64,000 nt of DNA from Hyphomicrobiales bacterium. GTDB taxonomy: Bacteria > Pseudomonadota > Alphaproteobacteria > Rhizobiales > Beijerinckiaceae. The notes beneath the pieces are model-generated. The model saw only the letters and a program-made list of their open reading frames with translations, did not search any database and was not told where the DNA came from. Position numbers and translations under genes: made by a program. Below are positions 45,926 through 55,354 of this stretch, in pieces (the stretch's first letter is position 1; every line of letters starts with the position of its first letter). The stretch is from assembly GCA_900470775.1 (NCBI GenBank), contig UCBZ01000054.1, forward strand, positions 1 to 64,000. The letters are read 5' to 3'.

Positions 45926-48900
45926 ATGAGCATTCCGCCTCCCGCCCAGATCGCCAAGCTGCAGATCGATCGCATCCTCGATGCGCTCGCTCGCGGCGAC
46001 AAGCCGACGCTTGCCAGCGTGCCCGATGGTTTCGACGCCGTCGTCCTCGCCGACCTGACCCGTGCCCGGGCGAAGAAGGCCGAAGGCGCGGCGATGCTCG
46101 TCTTCGTCGCGCGCGACGGCCAGCGCCTGCAGGTGCTGGAGAACGCGCTTCAGTTCGTGGCGCCCGATCTCGAGGTGATGTCCTTCCCGGCCTGGGACTG
46201 CCAGCCCTATGACCGCGTCTCGCCGGCGCCTTCGATCGTCGCGCATCGCATGACGACGCTGTCGCGGCTCGCCAAGACCAAATCCGGCGACAAGCCGCGC
46301 CTGCTGCTGACCACCGTCAATGCCGCGCTCCAGCGCGTTCCGGCCTTTTCCAAGGTCGCCTCCGAGAGCTTCTCGGCCGCGCCCGGCAACATGGTCGACA
46401 CCGACCAGCTGGCGCGCTGGCTCGACATGAACGGCTACCTGCGCACCTCGACAGTGCGCGAGACCGGCGAGTTCGCCGTGCGCGGCGGCATCGTCGATCT
46501 CTATCCGCCGGGCATGCCGGCGCCGATCCGGCTCGATTTCTTCGGCGACACGCTCGAATCGATCCGCACCTTCGATCCTGAGACGCAGCGCACGACGGGC
46601 CAGATGCGCGGGCTCGACCTCGTGCCGATGTCCGAGGCGCAGATGACCAGCGAAAGCATCAAGCGTTTTCGCCAGAGCTACATCACCAGCTTCGGCACGC
46701 CGGGCCGCGACGACACGCTCTACGAGGCTGTCAGCGAAGGCCGCAGGCCGGCCGGGCTCGAACACTGGCTGCCGCTGCTGGCGGACAGGCTCGACACGCT
46801 CTTCACCTATCTGCCGGACGTGCCGCTGATCCTCGACCATCAGGCCGAGGACGCCACGGCTGAGCGCTTCAGCCTGATCAAGGATTACTACGACGCCCGC
46901 AAGGCGGCGATGGACCAGCCCAGTGCGGGCGGCGCGCCCTACAAGCCGCTCAAGCCCGATGCGCTTTATCTCTCGCCGGCCGACTGGCGCGCCGTCATCG
47001 ACCAGTCCGGCGTCGCCGCGCTGACGCCGTTCCAGCTGCCCGACAGCGACGGCAAGCTGATCGTCGATCTCGGCGCCCGCCAGGGCCGCAGCTTCGCTGC
47101 CGAGCGCGCCGACAATGCCGGCAGCGTCTTCGACGCGGCAGTGGCCCATGTGAAGGCGCTGGAGAAGGACGGCCGCCGCGTCATTCTCTCGGCCTGGTCG
47201 GAAGGCTCGCGCGAACGGCTCGCCCATGTCCTGGCCGACCACGGCCTGAAGACCGTCCAGATGACGGGCTCGCTTCGGGCCGCCTTCGACCTCAAGCCCG
47301 GCACGACGGCGCTCGCGGTCTGGGGCTTCGAGACCGGCTTCGAGGCCGGCAAGCTCGCCGTTATCGGCGAACAGGACATCCTCGGCGACCGGCTGGTGCG
47401 CCCGCGCAAGAAATCGCGGCGCCCGCAGGACTTCATCGCGGAGCTGTCGTCGCTTTCGCCCGGCGATCTCGTCGTCCATGTCGATCACGGCATCGGCCGC
47501 TTCATCGGCCTGCGCTCGATCACGGCGGTTGGCGCGCCGCATGACTGCCTGGAAATCCACTACGCCGCCGATTCCAAGCTCTTCCTGCCGGTCGAGAATA
47601 TCGAACTGCTCTCGCGCTACGGCTCCGAGGACACCGATGTTCCGCTCGACCGGCTCGGCGGTGGCGGCTGGCAGGCGCGCAAGGCCAAGCTGAAGCAGCG
47701 CATCCGCGAGATGGCGGGCAAGCTGATCGCGATCGCCGCAGCCCGCGCGCTGAAGGAAGCCCCGCGCCTGATCCCGCAGGACGGGCTCTACGACGAGTTC
47801 TGCGCGCGCTTTCCCTTCGAGGAGACGGAGGACCAGCAGGCCACGATCGACGCCGTGCTCGACGACATGGCGGCCGGGCGCCCGATGGACCGGCTGGTCT
47901 GCGGCGATGTCGGCTTCGGCAAGACAGAGGTGGCGCTGCGCGCCGCCTTCGCCTGCGCGCTCAACGGCAAGCAGGTCGCGGTCGTGGTGCCGACCACGCT
48001 GCTGGCGCGCCAGCACTACCGGAATTTCGCCGAACGCTTCAAAGGCCTGCCGGTGCATGTCGGCCAGGCCTCGCGCTTCGTATCGGCGCCGGACCTCAAG
48101 GCGGTCAAGGCCGGCATCAAGGATGGCACGATGGACATCGTCGTCGGCACCCATGCGCTGCTCGCCAAGGGTGTCGAGTTCAAGGATCTCGGCCTCGTCA
48201 TCGTCGATGAGGAGCAGCATTTCGGCGTCAACCACAAGGAGCGGCTGAAGGAGTTCCGCGCCGAGGTCCACATGCTGACCCTGACCGCGACGCCGATCCC
48301 GCGCACGCTGCAGCTCGCCATGACCGGGGTGCGCGAGCTCTCGATCATCGCGACGCCGCCGGTCGATCGCCTGGCAGTGCGCACCTTCGTCACGCCGTTC
48401 GACCCGCTGATCGTGCGCGAGGCGCTGCTGCGCGAGCGCTATCGCGGAGGCCGCTCCTTCTATGTCGTGCCGCGCATCGAGGACATCGCCGAGGTCAAGG
48501 ACTTCCTCGACAAGCAGGTGCCCGAGGCCAAGGTCGGTATCGCGCATGGCCAGATGGCGGCAGGCCAGCTCGAGGACGTGATGACGGCCTTCTATGAGGG
48601 CCAGTACGATGTCCTGCTCTCGACGACGATCGTCGAATCCGGCCTCGACATTCCCGACGCCAACACGCTGATCGTGCATCGCGCCGACATGTTCGGCCTG
48701 GCCCAGCTCTATCAGCTGCGCGGCCGTGTCGGGCGCTCGAAGGTGCGCGCCTATGCGCTGTTCACCGTCTCGGCGAAGCGCAAGATGACGGACCAGGCCG
48801 AGCGCCGACTGAAGGTGCTGCAATCGCTCGATACGCTCGGCGCCGGCTTCCAGCTTGCCAGCCACGATCTCGACATCCGTGGCGCCGGCAATCTGCTCGG

Positions 48901-49474
48901 CGACGAGCAGTCCGGCCATATCAAGGAGGTCGGCTACGAACTCTACCAGCAGATGCTGGAGGAGGCGGTCGCCGCCTTGAAGTCGGGCGTCGATTTCGAG
49001 ACCGACGCGCAATGGTCGCCGACGATCCAGATCGGCGCGCCGGTGATGATCCCCGCGCACTACATCAGCGACCTGACGCTGCGGCTGACGCTCTACAAGC
49101 GTCTCTCGACGCTGGACGACGACGGCGACATCCAGTCCTTCGGCGCCGAGCTGGTCGACCGCTTCGGCCCCTTGCCCGAGGAGGTCCAGCAGCTGCTGGA
49201 GATCGTCGCGATCAAGGCGCTCTGCAAGCGCGCCAATGTCGAGAAGGTCGAGGCCGGCCCCAAGGGCATCATCGTCGCCTTCCGCGACAACGAGTTCGCC
49301 AACCCCGAAGGGCTCGTCGGCTATGTCGCCAAGATCGGCACGCTGGCCAAGGTCCGCCCCGACATGCGCGTCGTCTTCATCGACGATTACGACACAGCGG
49401 AAGCCCGCCTCACCGGCACGCGCCGCCTGCTGACCGACCTGGCCCGGATCGCCGAGCGCAAGAAGGCGGCCTGA
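45926..49474 (+). CDS. mfd: Transcription-repair coupling factor
   Basis: 1182 residues, full length. A UvrB-like N-terminal region (to about 340, including YDRVSPAPSIVAHRM and RGGIVDLYPPG) precedes an RNA-polymerase-interaction domain (PGDLVVHVDHGIGRF near 513) and the RecG-like translocase with GDVGFGKTEV (about 656), VDEEQHFG, LTATPIPRTL and QLRGRVGRS. A C-terminal TRCF domain follows. Mfd removes stalled RNA polymerase at lesions and recruits UvrA. Palindromic repeats lie before and after the gene. Confidence 0.98.
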   Translation: MSIPPPAQIAKLQIDRILDALARGDKPTLASVPDGFDAVVLADLTRARAKKAEGAAMLVFVARDGQRLQVLENALQFVAPDLEVMSFPAWDCQPYDRVSPAPSIVAHRMTTLSRLAKTKSGDKPRLLLTTVNAALQRVPAFSKVASESFSAAPGNMVDTDQLARWLDMNGYLRTSTVRETGEFAVRGGIVDLYPPGMPAPIRLDFFGDTLESIRTFDPETQRTTGQMRGLDLVPMSEAQMTSESIKRFRQSYITSFGTPGRDDTLYEAVSEGRRPAGLEHWLPLLADRLDTLFTYLPDVPLILDHQAEDATAERFSLIKDYYDARKAAMDQPSAGGAPYKPLKPDALYLSPADWRAVIDQSGVAALTPFQLPDSDGKLIVDLGARQGRSFAAERADNAGSVFDAAVAHVKALEKDGRRVILSAWSEGSRERLAHVLADHGLKTVQMTGSLRAAFDLKPGTTALAVWGFETGFEAGKLAVIGEQDILGDRLVRPRKKSRRPQDFIAELSSLSPGDLVVHVDHGIGRFIGLRSITAVGAPHDCLEIHYAADSKLFLPVENIELLSRYGSEDTDVPLDRLGGGGWQARKAKLKQRIREMAGKLIAIAAARALKEAPRLIPQDGLYDEFCARFPFEETEDQQATIDAVLDDMAAGRPMDRLVCGDVGFGKTEVALRAAFACALNGKQVAVVVPTTLLARQHYRNFAERFKGLPVHVGQASRFVSAPDLKAVKAGIKDGTMDIVVGTHALLAKGVEFKDLGLVIVDEEQHFGVNHKERLKEFRAEVHMLTLTATPIPRTLQLAMTGVRELSIIATPPVDRLAVRTFVTPFDPLIVREALLRERYRGGRSFYVVPRIEDIAEVKDFLDKQVPEAKVGIAHGQMAAGQLEDVMTAFYEGQYDVLLSTTIVESGLDIPDANTLIVHRADMFGLAQLYQLRGRVGRSKVRAYALFTVSAKRKMTDQAERRLKVLQSLDTLGAGFQLASHDLDIRGAGNLLGDEQSGHIKEVGYELYQQMLEEAVAALKSGVDFETDAQWSPTIQIGAPVMIPAHYISDLTLRLTLYKRLSTLDDDGDIQSFGAELVDRFGPLPEEVQQLLEIVAIKALCKRANVEKVEAGPKGIIVAFRDNEFANPEGLVGYVAKIGTLAKVRPDMRVVFIDDYDTAEARLTGTRRLLTDLARIAERKKAA

Positions 49475-49481
49475 TCATCTT

Positions 49482-49590
49482 TCAGCCCTCATCCTGAGGA
49501 GCCGCGAAGCGGCGTCTCGAAGGATGCTCCAGATGTCTCCGGAGCCTCGGCGAGCATCCTTCTTGACGCGCTCCTCAGGATGAGGGCTGA
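49482..49590. repeat. Palindromic intergenic repeat after mfd
   Basis: Twenty-one bases at 49482-49502 (starting TCAGCCCTCATCCTGAGG) are a perfect inverted copy of 49570-49590. A nested pair, GAAGGATGCTC (about 49519-49529) and GAGCATCCTTC (49552-49562), makes a long stem. Ends, core and size match the common TCATCCTGAGGAGC family of rhizobial intergenic repeats. It lies between convergent mfd and the gene at 49595 and could limit read-through in both directions. Confidence 0.85.
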
Positions 49591-49594
49591 GGGG

Positions 49595-50611
49595 TTACCG
49601 CCGGCTCACCGAAATCTCGGCCGCGCTCGTTACGTCGACGTCGACGATCGCGATATCGGAGCGGCCAACCGCCGGAAACGCGCGGCTTGCCGCCGGACGG
49701 TGGATGAAGACGAGGCTCGCCAGCGCCGCGTGGCTCGCCAGCCGCGAATGCGCCAGGGCCGGCTCCATCGCGCCGGGAAGGACGAGGTGGACGTTGCGGC
49801 CGCCCTCGATGCAGGCCTGCAGGTCGCCCAGGCTGAACAGGCCGAGCGGCAGCAGCTCGACACCGGTCAGCATCGCCATGGCCGGGCCGCTCGCCAGCGC
49901 GGCGAGATCGCCGCCGACCAGCGTGGTGACGATCCGCGACGAGGCCATCGGCTTCAACAGCCGCGAGATGTCGAGCGCCTTGCCGAGCACCTCGCGCTCG
50001 GAAATGGCAAACGGCCCGGCGAGCGTCACCGCATCGGCGACCTGAAGCGCCATCCGCTGCGTCACCTCCGGCAGCGGGTGCAGCGTCGCGCTCGCCATCA
50101 GCGTGTCGAGCGGCGCGATGCCGTCGGGAACCTGGGCGCCGAAACCGCCGACGAAGCGCGTCCCGAAGGCCCTGACCGCCAACTCGCGCAGCATCAGCAG
50201 CGGCCGCATCGTGCCGATGCGGCTGACGCCGATCGCCATCACCGCCTCCGAGGCCTCGATCAGCCGCAGCAGCTCGAGTTCGTTGCCATGCAGCGGCAGC
50301 AGCATCGGCGACAGTCCGGCCCGCAGGCAGGCCAGCACCGAGATGATCGCCTCCGGCCCCATCGGTGCCAGGATCGCGACGCGCGCGCCGGGCTGCGCCC
50401 GGTTGATCGCCAGCAGCCGGGCGAGCTGGTCGACCTTGATCTCGAGCTGGCCGAAGCTCAGCGAGCTCGGGACCGCATCGCTCCAGCCCTGCCGCCCTGG
50501 CGGGTCGCGCAGCGCCGCCTCATAGCCACGGCCGGCCGTCAGCGCCTTCAGCAGCGTATCGAAACTCAGGCCATCGAGCAGGGCGGCGGCTTCGTCCTGG
50601 TCGGCCCGCAT
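49595..50611 (-). CDS. Orphan adenylate-forming-like protein, N-terminal domain only
   Basis: 338 residues resembling the N-terminal part of AMP-dependent synthetases: LSFGQLEIKVDQLARLL (chain entry), PGARVAILAPMGPEAIISVLACLRAGLSPMLLPL (the core substrate-domain helix) and the later parallel strands. The phosphate-binding TSGSTGxPK loop and the C-terminal domain with the catalytic Lys are missing, so it cannot be a normal acyl-CoA or peptide adenylating enzyme. It follows a solute-binding protein by 12 bases on the same strand. Function unknown; a binding or regulatory role is possible. Confidence 0.6.
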   Translation of the reverse strand: MRADQDEAAALLDGLSFDTLLKALTAGRGYEAALRDPPGRQGWSDAVPSSLSFGQLEIKVDQLARLLAINRAQPGARVAILAPMGPEAIISVLACLRAGLSPMLLPLHGNELELLRLIEASEAVMAIGVSRIGTMRPLLMLRELAVRAFGTRFVGGFGAQVPDGIAPLDTLMASATLHPLPEVTQRMALQVADAVTLAGPFAISEREVLGKALDISRLLKPMASSRIVTTLVGGDLAALASGPAMAMLTGVELLPLGLFSLGDLQACIEGGRNVHLVLPGAMEPALAHSRLASHAALASLVFIHRPAASRAFPAVGRSDIAIVDVDVTSAAEISVSRR

Positions 50612-50623
50612 CGAGACGCTCTT

Positions 50624-52489
50624 TCAGTTCGCCGGCGCAGGCGCCGCCGGAAGGCGCGCCAGAGCTTCGGTGGAGAGGAAATAGGCGGGTTTGCGTGCCG
50701 GCAGAACGATGTCGCGGCCATGCGCCAGCCAGGTATCCGGCAGATAGTAGAGCGGCACGACGTAGAAGCCCGACAACAGCAGCCGGTCGAGCGTGCGCGC
50801 CGCGGCGACGAAATCCTCGCGTTCGCGCGCACCCAGCAGGGCTGCAAGCGTCGCATCGACAGCGGGCGAAGCTACGCCGGCATAGTTCAGCGCGCCGTTG
50901 CGTTGGGCATTCGCCGAGCCCCAGCGCCCGATCTGCTCGTTGCCCGGCGAGGCGGAAGCCGGCCAGGTCCACTGGATCATGTCGAAATCGAAGGCCGAGA
51001 GCCGCCGCCAGTACTGCACGTCGTCGATCAGCCTGACCGTCACGGTGATGCCGAGCCGGCCGAGCGACTGGGCATAGTTCAGCGCCAGCCGTTCCTGCGG
51101 CCGGTTGGTGACGGTGATCTCGAAGGCCAGGGGATCGCCGCCCTTCATGCTGCGCAGCACACCGTCGACCATGCCGAAGCCGGCCTTGTTGAGCAGGTCG
51201 AGCGCCCGGCGCGCCTGCTCGCGATCACGCCCCGAGCCATCCGTCGCCGAGGGCGACCAGGTGCCCGCCAGGATGTCGTCGCGGACCGCACCGGGGAAGG
51301 CCGCCAGCAGCGCCTTCTCGCGCGCATCCGCAGGCACACCCAGCGCCGACAGCTCCGAATCGGAGAAGAAGCTGCCGGCACGGCGATAGACGCCATGGAA
51401 CAGGTTGCGGTTGACCCATTCGAAATCGAGGAGGATGCCGAGCGCCTCGCGCACCCGCACATCGGCGAAGAATGGCCGGCGCGTGTTGAAGACGAGGCCG
51501 GTCATGCCCTTGGGCGCGTCGAAATGCAGTGTCTCGCGCAGGATGCGGCCGTCGCGCACGGCCGGCACGTCATAGCCGGTCATCCAGCGCGTCGGGTCGG
51601 GCTCGATGCGGACATCGTAGAGCCCGGCCTTGAAGGCCTCGAACAGGGCGTTGGCGTCGCGATAGAAATCGTAGCGGATCTCGTCGGCATTGAAGAGCCC
51701 GCGCGTCAGCGGGTGGTCCTCGGCCCAGAAATCCTTGCGGCGCCTGAGCGTGATGGTCGCGCCCGGCACGATGTCGGACACGACATAGGGGCCTGAGCCC
51801 AACGCCGCCTTGAAGCTGGTCTCGCCGAAGGTCTCGGCATTGGTGGCATGTTTGGCGAAGATCGGCATCGCCCCGATCACCAGCGGCAATTCGCGGTTGG
51901 AGCCGTCGCCCAGTTCGAATTCGACCCGGCGCGGGGAGGGCACCTGCGCCTTCGTCACCCGCCCCAGGCTGGAGCGGTGGAATGGCTTGCCCTTGGTCTT
52001 CAGCATCTCGAAGGTGAACAGCACGTCCTGCGCCGTCACCGGCTTGCCGTCGGAGAACCTGGCGCGTTCGTCGATCTCGAAGGCGAGCTTCGTGCGCTCC
52101 TCGTTGAGTTCGACGCGCGATGCCAGGAGCCCATAGGCGGTGAAGGGCTCGTCGGCCGAGCGCAGCAGCAGGCTCTGCTGGACATAGCGCGGCACGGCAT
52201 CGGGCGCGACGCCGAGCACGACCAGCGGGTTCAGGCTGTCGAATGTGCCCTGTTGCCCGAAGACGATGCGCCCGCCCTTGGGAGCTTTCGGGTCGGCATA
52301 GGGCAGATGCGTGAAGCCACGCGGCAGCGCCGGCTCGCCATGCATCGCAATAGCGTGGTCGACAGGCGGACTGGGCTTCGGCGATTCGGCATGCGAAGGC
52401 ACGCCCATCCCGAGGAGGAGCGCCAGCACGGCGAAGATCTGTCTGGCCGGCCTGCGTGAAACAGACCCGGCTCCTTGCAGCACATCCAT
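50624..52489 (-). CDS. Extracellular solute-binding protein, family 5 (YejA-like)
   Basis: 621 residues. A signal peptide (residues 15-35, RQIFAVLALLLGMGVPSHA) precedes a family-5 oligopeptide-type binding protein: FTHLPYADPKAPKGGRIVFG, ARFSDGKPVTAQDVLFTFEML, LGSGPYVVSDIVPGATITLRR and the C-terminal FDMIQWTWPASASPGNEQ are typical of the YejA branch, which delivers peptides such as microcin C to an ABC transporter. No permease or ATPase gene is nearby, so the rest of the system must be elsewhere. Confidence 0.88.
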   Translation of the reverse strand: MDVLQGAGSVSRRPARQIFAVLALLLGMGVPSHAESPKPSPPVDHAIAMHGEPALPRGFTHLPYADPKAPKGGRIVFGQQGTFDSLNPLVVLGVAPDAVPRYVQQSLLLRSADEPFTAYGLLASRVELNEERTKLAFEIDERARFSDGKPVTAQDVLFTFEMLKTKGKPFHRSSLGRVTKAQVPSPRRVEFELGDGSNRELPLVIGAMPIFAKHATNAETFGETSFKAALGSGPYVVSDIVPGATITLRRRKDFWAEDHPLTRGLFNADEIRYDFYRDANALFEAFKAGLYDVRIEPDPTRWMTGYDVPAVRDGRILRETLHFDAPKGMTGLVFNTRRPFFADVRVREALGILLDFEWVNRNLFHGVYRRAGSFFSDSELSALGVPADAREKALLAAFPGAVRDDILAGTWSPSATDGSGRDREQARRALDLLNKAGFGMVDGVLRSMKGGDPLAFEITVTNRPQERLALNYAQSLGRLGITVTVRLIDDVQYWRRLSAFDFDMIQWTWPASASPGNEQIGRWGSANAQRNGALNYAGVASPAVDATLAALLGAREREDFVAAARTLDRLLLSGFYVVPLYYLPDTWLAHGRDIVLPARKPAYFLSTEALARLPAAPAPAN

Positions 52490-52726
52490 CGTTCAACCTG
52501 ATTCCCGGCGCGAGAATAACACGCTGGCGCTGCTGTCACGCAGCTATTCGGGCTGGAATCCCGTAACGGAACTCGCTAAAGCCGAGCCAAGGTGTCATTC
52601 AAACGCCTCAATCGCCCCTGATGTGCACGGCTTGCGATGGCCGGCGCGGATATGCGATGGGGCTGTCGGTGGTGACGCGCGCGGCTTGCGAAGTCGTGAT
52701 CCCGAATTCGCCTGATAAGGAAAGAC

Positions 52727-53527
52727 ATGATGTCCGCTTCGTTTCGCCTGTCCACGCGCGCCCTGAGCATCGCTCTCAGCACGGCGATCGGCCTTGCCCC
52801 GCTGGCGGCTTCCGCCCAGCAGGCCCAGCCGCGCCCCGCAACGCCGCGCCCGGCCCAGCCAGCGCCCGCGCAGCCGGCCCAGCCTCCTGCCGGTCAGGCC
52901 GGCACCGGCCCGACGGTCGTGCAGGTCAAGCCCGAGCCGTCGCAGACGACCTGGACCAAGGTCTGCGGCAAGGACCAGGCCGCCAACAAGGAAATCTGCT
53001 ACACGACGCGCGATTTCGTCTCCGACCAGGGCCAGCCGGTGCTCGCCGTGGCGATCTATGACGTCAAGGGCGACCCCAACAAGATCGTACGCTTCCTGAT
53101 GCCGCTCGGCCTCTTGCTGCAGCCCGGCATCCGCTTCGGCGTCGATACCGCCCAGCCGACTCCCGGCCGTTACGCGATCTGCTTCCCGAACGGCTGCTTC
53201 GCCGAGGCGCAGGTCAAGGACGACTTCATCAACGCGATGAAGAAGGGCACGACGCTCAGCGTCAGCGTCCAAAACCAGGGTGCCCGCGAAGTCTCCTTCG
53301 CCATTCCGCTGACCGACTTCGCCAAGGGCTTCGACGGCGCCGCGATTGACCCGAAGGTGCTCGAGGAGCAGCAGAAGCAGCTGCAGGACGAGCTCGCAAA
53401 GCGCCAGGAAGAACTGCGCCAGCGCCTCGGCGCGGGTGGAGCCAATGCAGCCCCGGGCACGCCGAGCATTCCCGGCGCGCCGACAGCTCCGGCTCCGGGT
53501 ACGCCGGCCCTGCCGCCCCGGCCCTGA
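52727..53527 (+). CDS. Invasion-associated locus B (IalB) family secreted protein
   Basis: 266 residues (ATG at 52730 also possible). Signal peptide ends near SAQQAQ (about residue 32). A Pro/Ala/Gln-rich low-complexity stretch (33-66) precedes the IalB domain (about 70-200), with WTKVCGKD, KEICYTTRDF, FLMPLGLLLQPGIRF and CFPNGCFAEAQV, including conserved Cys pairs. A helical C-terminal segment rich in Glu/Gln (VLEEQQKQLQDELAKRQEEL) leads to a Pro-rich tail. IalB proteins are periplasmic; named for a Bartonella factor, they are common in free-living relatives. Confidence 0.9.
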   Translation: MMSASFRLSTRALSIALSTAIGLAPLAASAQQAQPRPATPRPAQPAPAQPAQPPAGQAGTGPTVVQVKPEPSQTTWTKVCGKDQAANKEICYTTRDFVSDQGQPVLAVAIYDVKGDPNKIVRFLMPLGLLLQPGIRFGVDTAQPTPGRYAICFPNGCFAEAQVKDDFINAMKKGTTLSVSVQNQGAREVSFAIPLTDFAKGFDGAAIDPKVLEEQQKQLQDELAKRQEELRQRLGAGGANAAPGTPSIPGAPTAPAPGTPALPPRP

Positions 53528-53541
53528 CCGGCCCTCGGCTC

Positions 53542-53576
53542 AAAAAAATCAGGCCGCCCGAAAGGGCGGCCTTTTT
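53542..53576. terminator. Bidirectional Rho-independent terminator
   Basis: GGCCGCCC (53552-53559), loop GAAA, and GGGCGGCC (53564-53571) form a strong stem followed by TTTTT on the plus strand. A seven-base A-run (53542-53548) precedes it, giving a T-run on the minus strand. It serves both the upstream ialB-family gene and the convergent hspQ gene. Confidence 0.92.
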
Positions 53577-53613
53577 CTTGGGTCGATCGCGGAGGGGGAA
53601 GACGGCCGGCGGC

Positions 53614-53943
53614 TCAGTTCAGGCCGGCGCGGTCGATGGTGTAGCGGCCCTTGCGGTCGCGGCGGAAGAATTCCTTCGCTTGCGGATGGCGCACCGGCCG
53701 GCCGGTCTCGTCGATCACCAGGTTCTGCTCCGAGACATAGGCGACATACTCAGTCTCCTCGTTCTCGGCGAAGAGATGGTAGAACGGCTGGTCCTTCGAC
53801 GGGCGCAGATGCTCGGGGATCGCGAGCCACCACTCATCCGTGTTGGAAAACACCGGGTCGACATCGAAGATCACGCCCCGGAACGGGTAGACCCGATGCT
53901 TGACGACCTGTCCGATCCTGAACTTGGCGGAACGTGCTTCCAT
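53614..53943 (-). CDS. hspQ: Heat shock protein HspQ (hemimethylated-DNA-binding YccV family)
   Basis: 109 residues. KFRIGQVVKHRVYPFRGVIFDVDP, the family opening, is followed by DQPFYHLFAENE and YVSEQNLVID, all in the conserved order of the HspQ/YccV domain. HspQ binds hemimethylated DNA in vitro and acts as a Lon-protease specificity enhancer in enteric bacteria. It converges with the IalB-family gene and shares its terminator. Confidence 0.93.
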   Translation of the reverse strand: MEARSAKFRIGQVVKHRVYPFRGVIFDVDPVFSNTDEWWLAIPEHLRPSKDQPFYHLFAENEETEYVAYVSEQNLVIDETGRPVRHPQAKEFFRRDRKGRYTIDRAGLN

Positions 53944-54063
53944 GGGCGGTGGGTCCGTACTGTACTAATCGCGATCGATGGCAAGCGAGGGTGAAGCCTC
54001 GCGCTTGCGTGAGAATTGCGTCGCAAATACGTCAAAATCAACCATTTAGACGCAAGCGCGCGA

Positions 54064-55113
54064 TCACATCCCGTAATGCGCGGCCAGCGCCGGGTCGCGA
54101 CCGGCGACCTGCCGGGCGAGATCGACGATCACCTTGGCCTGCTTCCAGGTGGCGTCGTCCTGCATTTTGCCGTCGATCATCACGGCGCCAGACCCGTCCG
54201 GCATCGCCGCGATGATGCGCTTGGCGAAGGCGACCTCGGCCGGGTCCGGGCTGAAGACGCGCTTGGCGATGCCGATCTGGGAGGGGTGCAGCGTCCAGGC
54301 TCCGGCGCAGCCAAGCAGGAAGGCGTTGCGGAACTGCGACTCGCAGGCGTCGGTGTCCGAGAAATCCCCGAAAGGCCCGTAGAACGGCTTGATGCCCGCT
54401 GCCGCGCAGGCATCGACCATCTTCGCCAGCGTGTAGTGCCAGAGATCCTGCTGGGCGACCGCGCGCGGAGCTCCATCTGGCGAGGGGTCGGCGATCACCT
54501 TGTATTCGGGATGCCCGCCGCCGACTCGCGTCGTCTTCATCGCGCGGGAGGCCGCAAGGTCGGCCGGCCCCAGGCTCATGCCGTGCATGCGCGGAGAAGC
54601 GGTGGCTATGGTCTCGACATTCTTCACGCCCTCGGCCGTCTCCAGGATGGCGTGGATCATGATCGGTTTCGGGAGGAGGTGGCGCGCCTCGAACTGCGCC
54701 AGCAGCTGGTCGACATAATGGATGTCCCAGGGTCCCTCGACCTTCGGCACCATCACGACGTCGAGCTTGCCGCCGATCTGCGCCATGATTTCGGTGATGT
54801 CGTCGAGGAACCAGGGCGAGTTCAGCGCATTCACCCGCGTCCACAGTCCGGTCTCGCCGAAATCGACGGCCTTGCCCATGGCGATGAAGCCGTCGCGCGC
54901 CGCCTGCTTGGCCTCCACGGGAATCGCGTCCTCGAGATTCCCCAGCACGATATCGACCTGGCCGGCGAGCTCGCCAACCTTGGCGCGCACCTTCTCGAGA
55001 TGCGGCGGCACGAAATGGATCATGCGTTCGAGCTTGAGCGGGAGCTCTCGAAAAGGCTCCGGCGCGCCGATCGCGAGCGGACGGAAGAACTGGCGCGGCG
55101 TCTTGGTCGTCAT
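54064..55113 (-). CDS. mcl: L-malyl-CoA/beta-methylmalyl-CoA lyase (HpcH/HpaI aldolase family)
   Basis: About 349 residues from the ATG at 55113, preceded by GGAG; an ATG at 55125 is an in-frame alternative. The CitE-like barrel has the substrate and metal-site segments [42 protein letters not shown] and [16 protein letters not shown]. The extended N-terminus and the [11 protein letters not shown] segment match malyl-CoA lyases rather than citrate lyase. It cleaves malyl-CoA to acetyl-CoA and glyoxylate, used in the ethylmalonyl-CoA or serine pathways. It is divergent from an AEC transporter. Confidence 0.9.
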   Translation of the reverse strand: MTTKTPRQFFRPLAIGAPEPFRELPLKLERMIHFVPPHLEKVRAKVGELAGQVDIVLGNLEDAIPVEAKQAARDGFIAMGKAVDFGETGLWTRVNALNSPWFLDDITEIMAQIGGKLDVVMVPKVEGPWDIHYVDQLLAQFEARHLLPKPIMIHAILETAEGVKNVETIATASPRMHGMSLGPADLAASRAMKTTRVGGGHPEYKVIADPSPDGAPRAVAQQDLWHYTLAKMVDACAAAGIKPFYGPFGDFSDTDACESQFRNAFLLGCAGAWTLHPSQIGIAKRVFSPDPAEVAFAKRIIAAMPDGSGAVMIDGKMQDDATWKQAKVIVDLARQVAGRDPALAAHYGM

Positions 55114-55194
55114 GGGGCGCTCCATGCTGCATCGCGGCGAATGTGACGGAGCGGGCGGACGGCGTCCATCGTCCATTCGGAGGCAGAATGGGGC

Positions 55195-55226
55195 CAAGGA
55201 CAGGATGCCTAGGCATCCTGTCCTTG
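55195..55226. promoter_or_regulatory. Perfect 32-bp palindrome between mcl and the AEC transporter gene
   Basis: CAAGGACAGGATGCCT (55195-55210) is followed at once by its exact reverse complement AGGCATCCTGTCCTTG (55211-55226), with no spacer. It lies about 80 bases upstream of mcl and about 130 upstream of the divergent transporter gene. Terminators are not expected there, so an operator for a dimeric regulator, or a mobile palindromic repeat, is most likely. Confidence 0.75.
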
Positions 55227-55354
55227 TTGTCGGCAAATGCTTGCGGCCACGGCGCCGATGCGGCTTGCGCATGCCCGCCCAACGTCTAAACCGCGCTGAT
55301 CGCATCGTTTCCGGCCCCTGACTGGGTCGGCGCACGCGCAGGACCTTCGCCCGC

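Noticed and set aside
45902-49060. 1052-codon open frame antisense to mfd
   Set aside because: Shadow frame caused by GC-rich third positions of mfd; no recognisable domain.
53542-53576. Small RNA gene ending in the hairpin after the IalB-family gene
   Set aside because: No independent promoter or conserved upstream sequence was seen; a shared terminator explains the structure.
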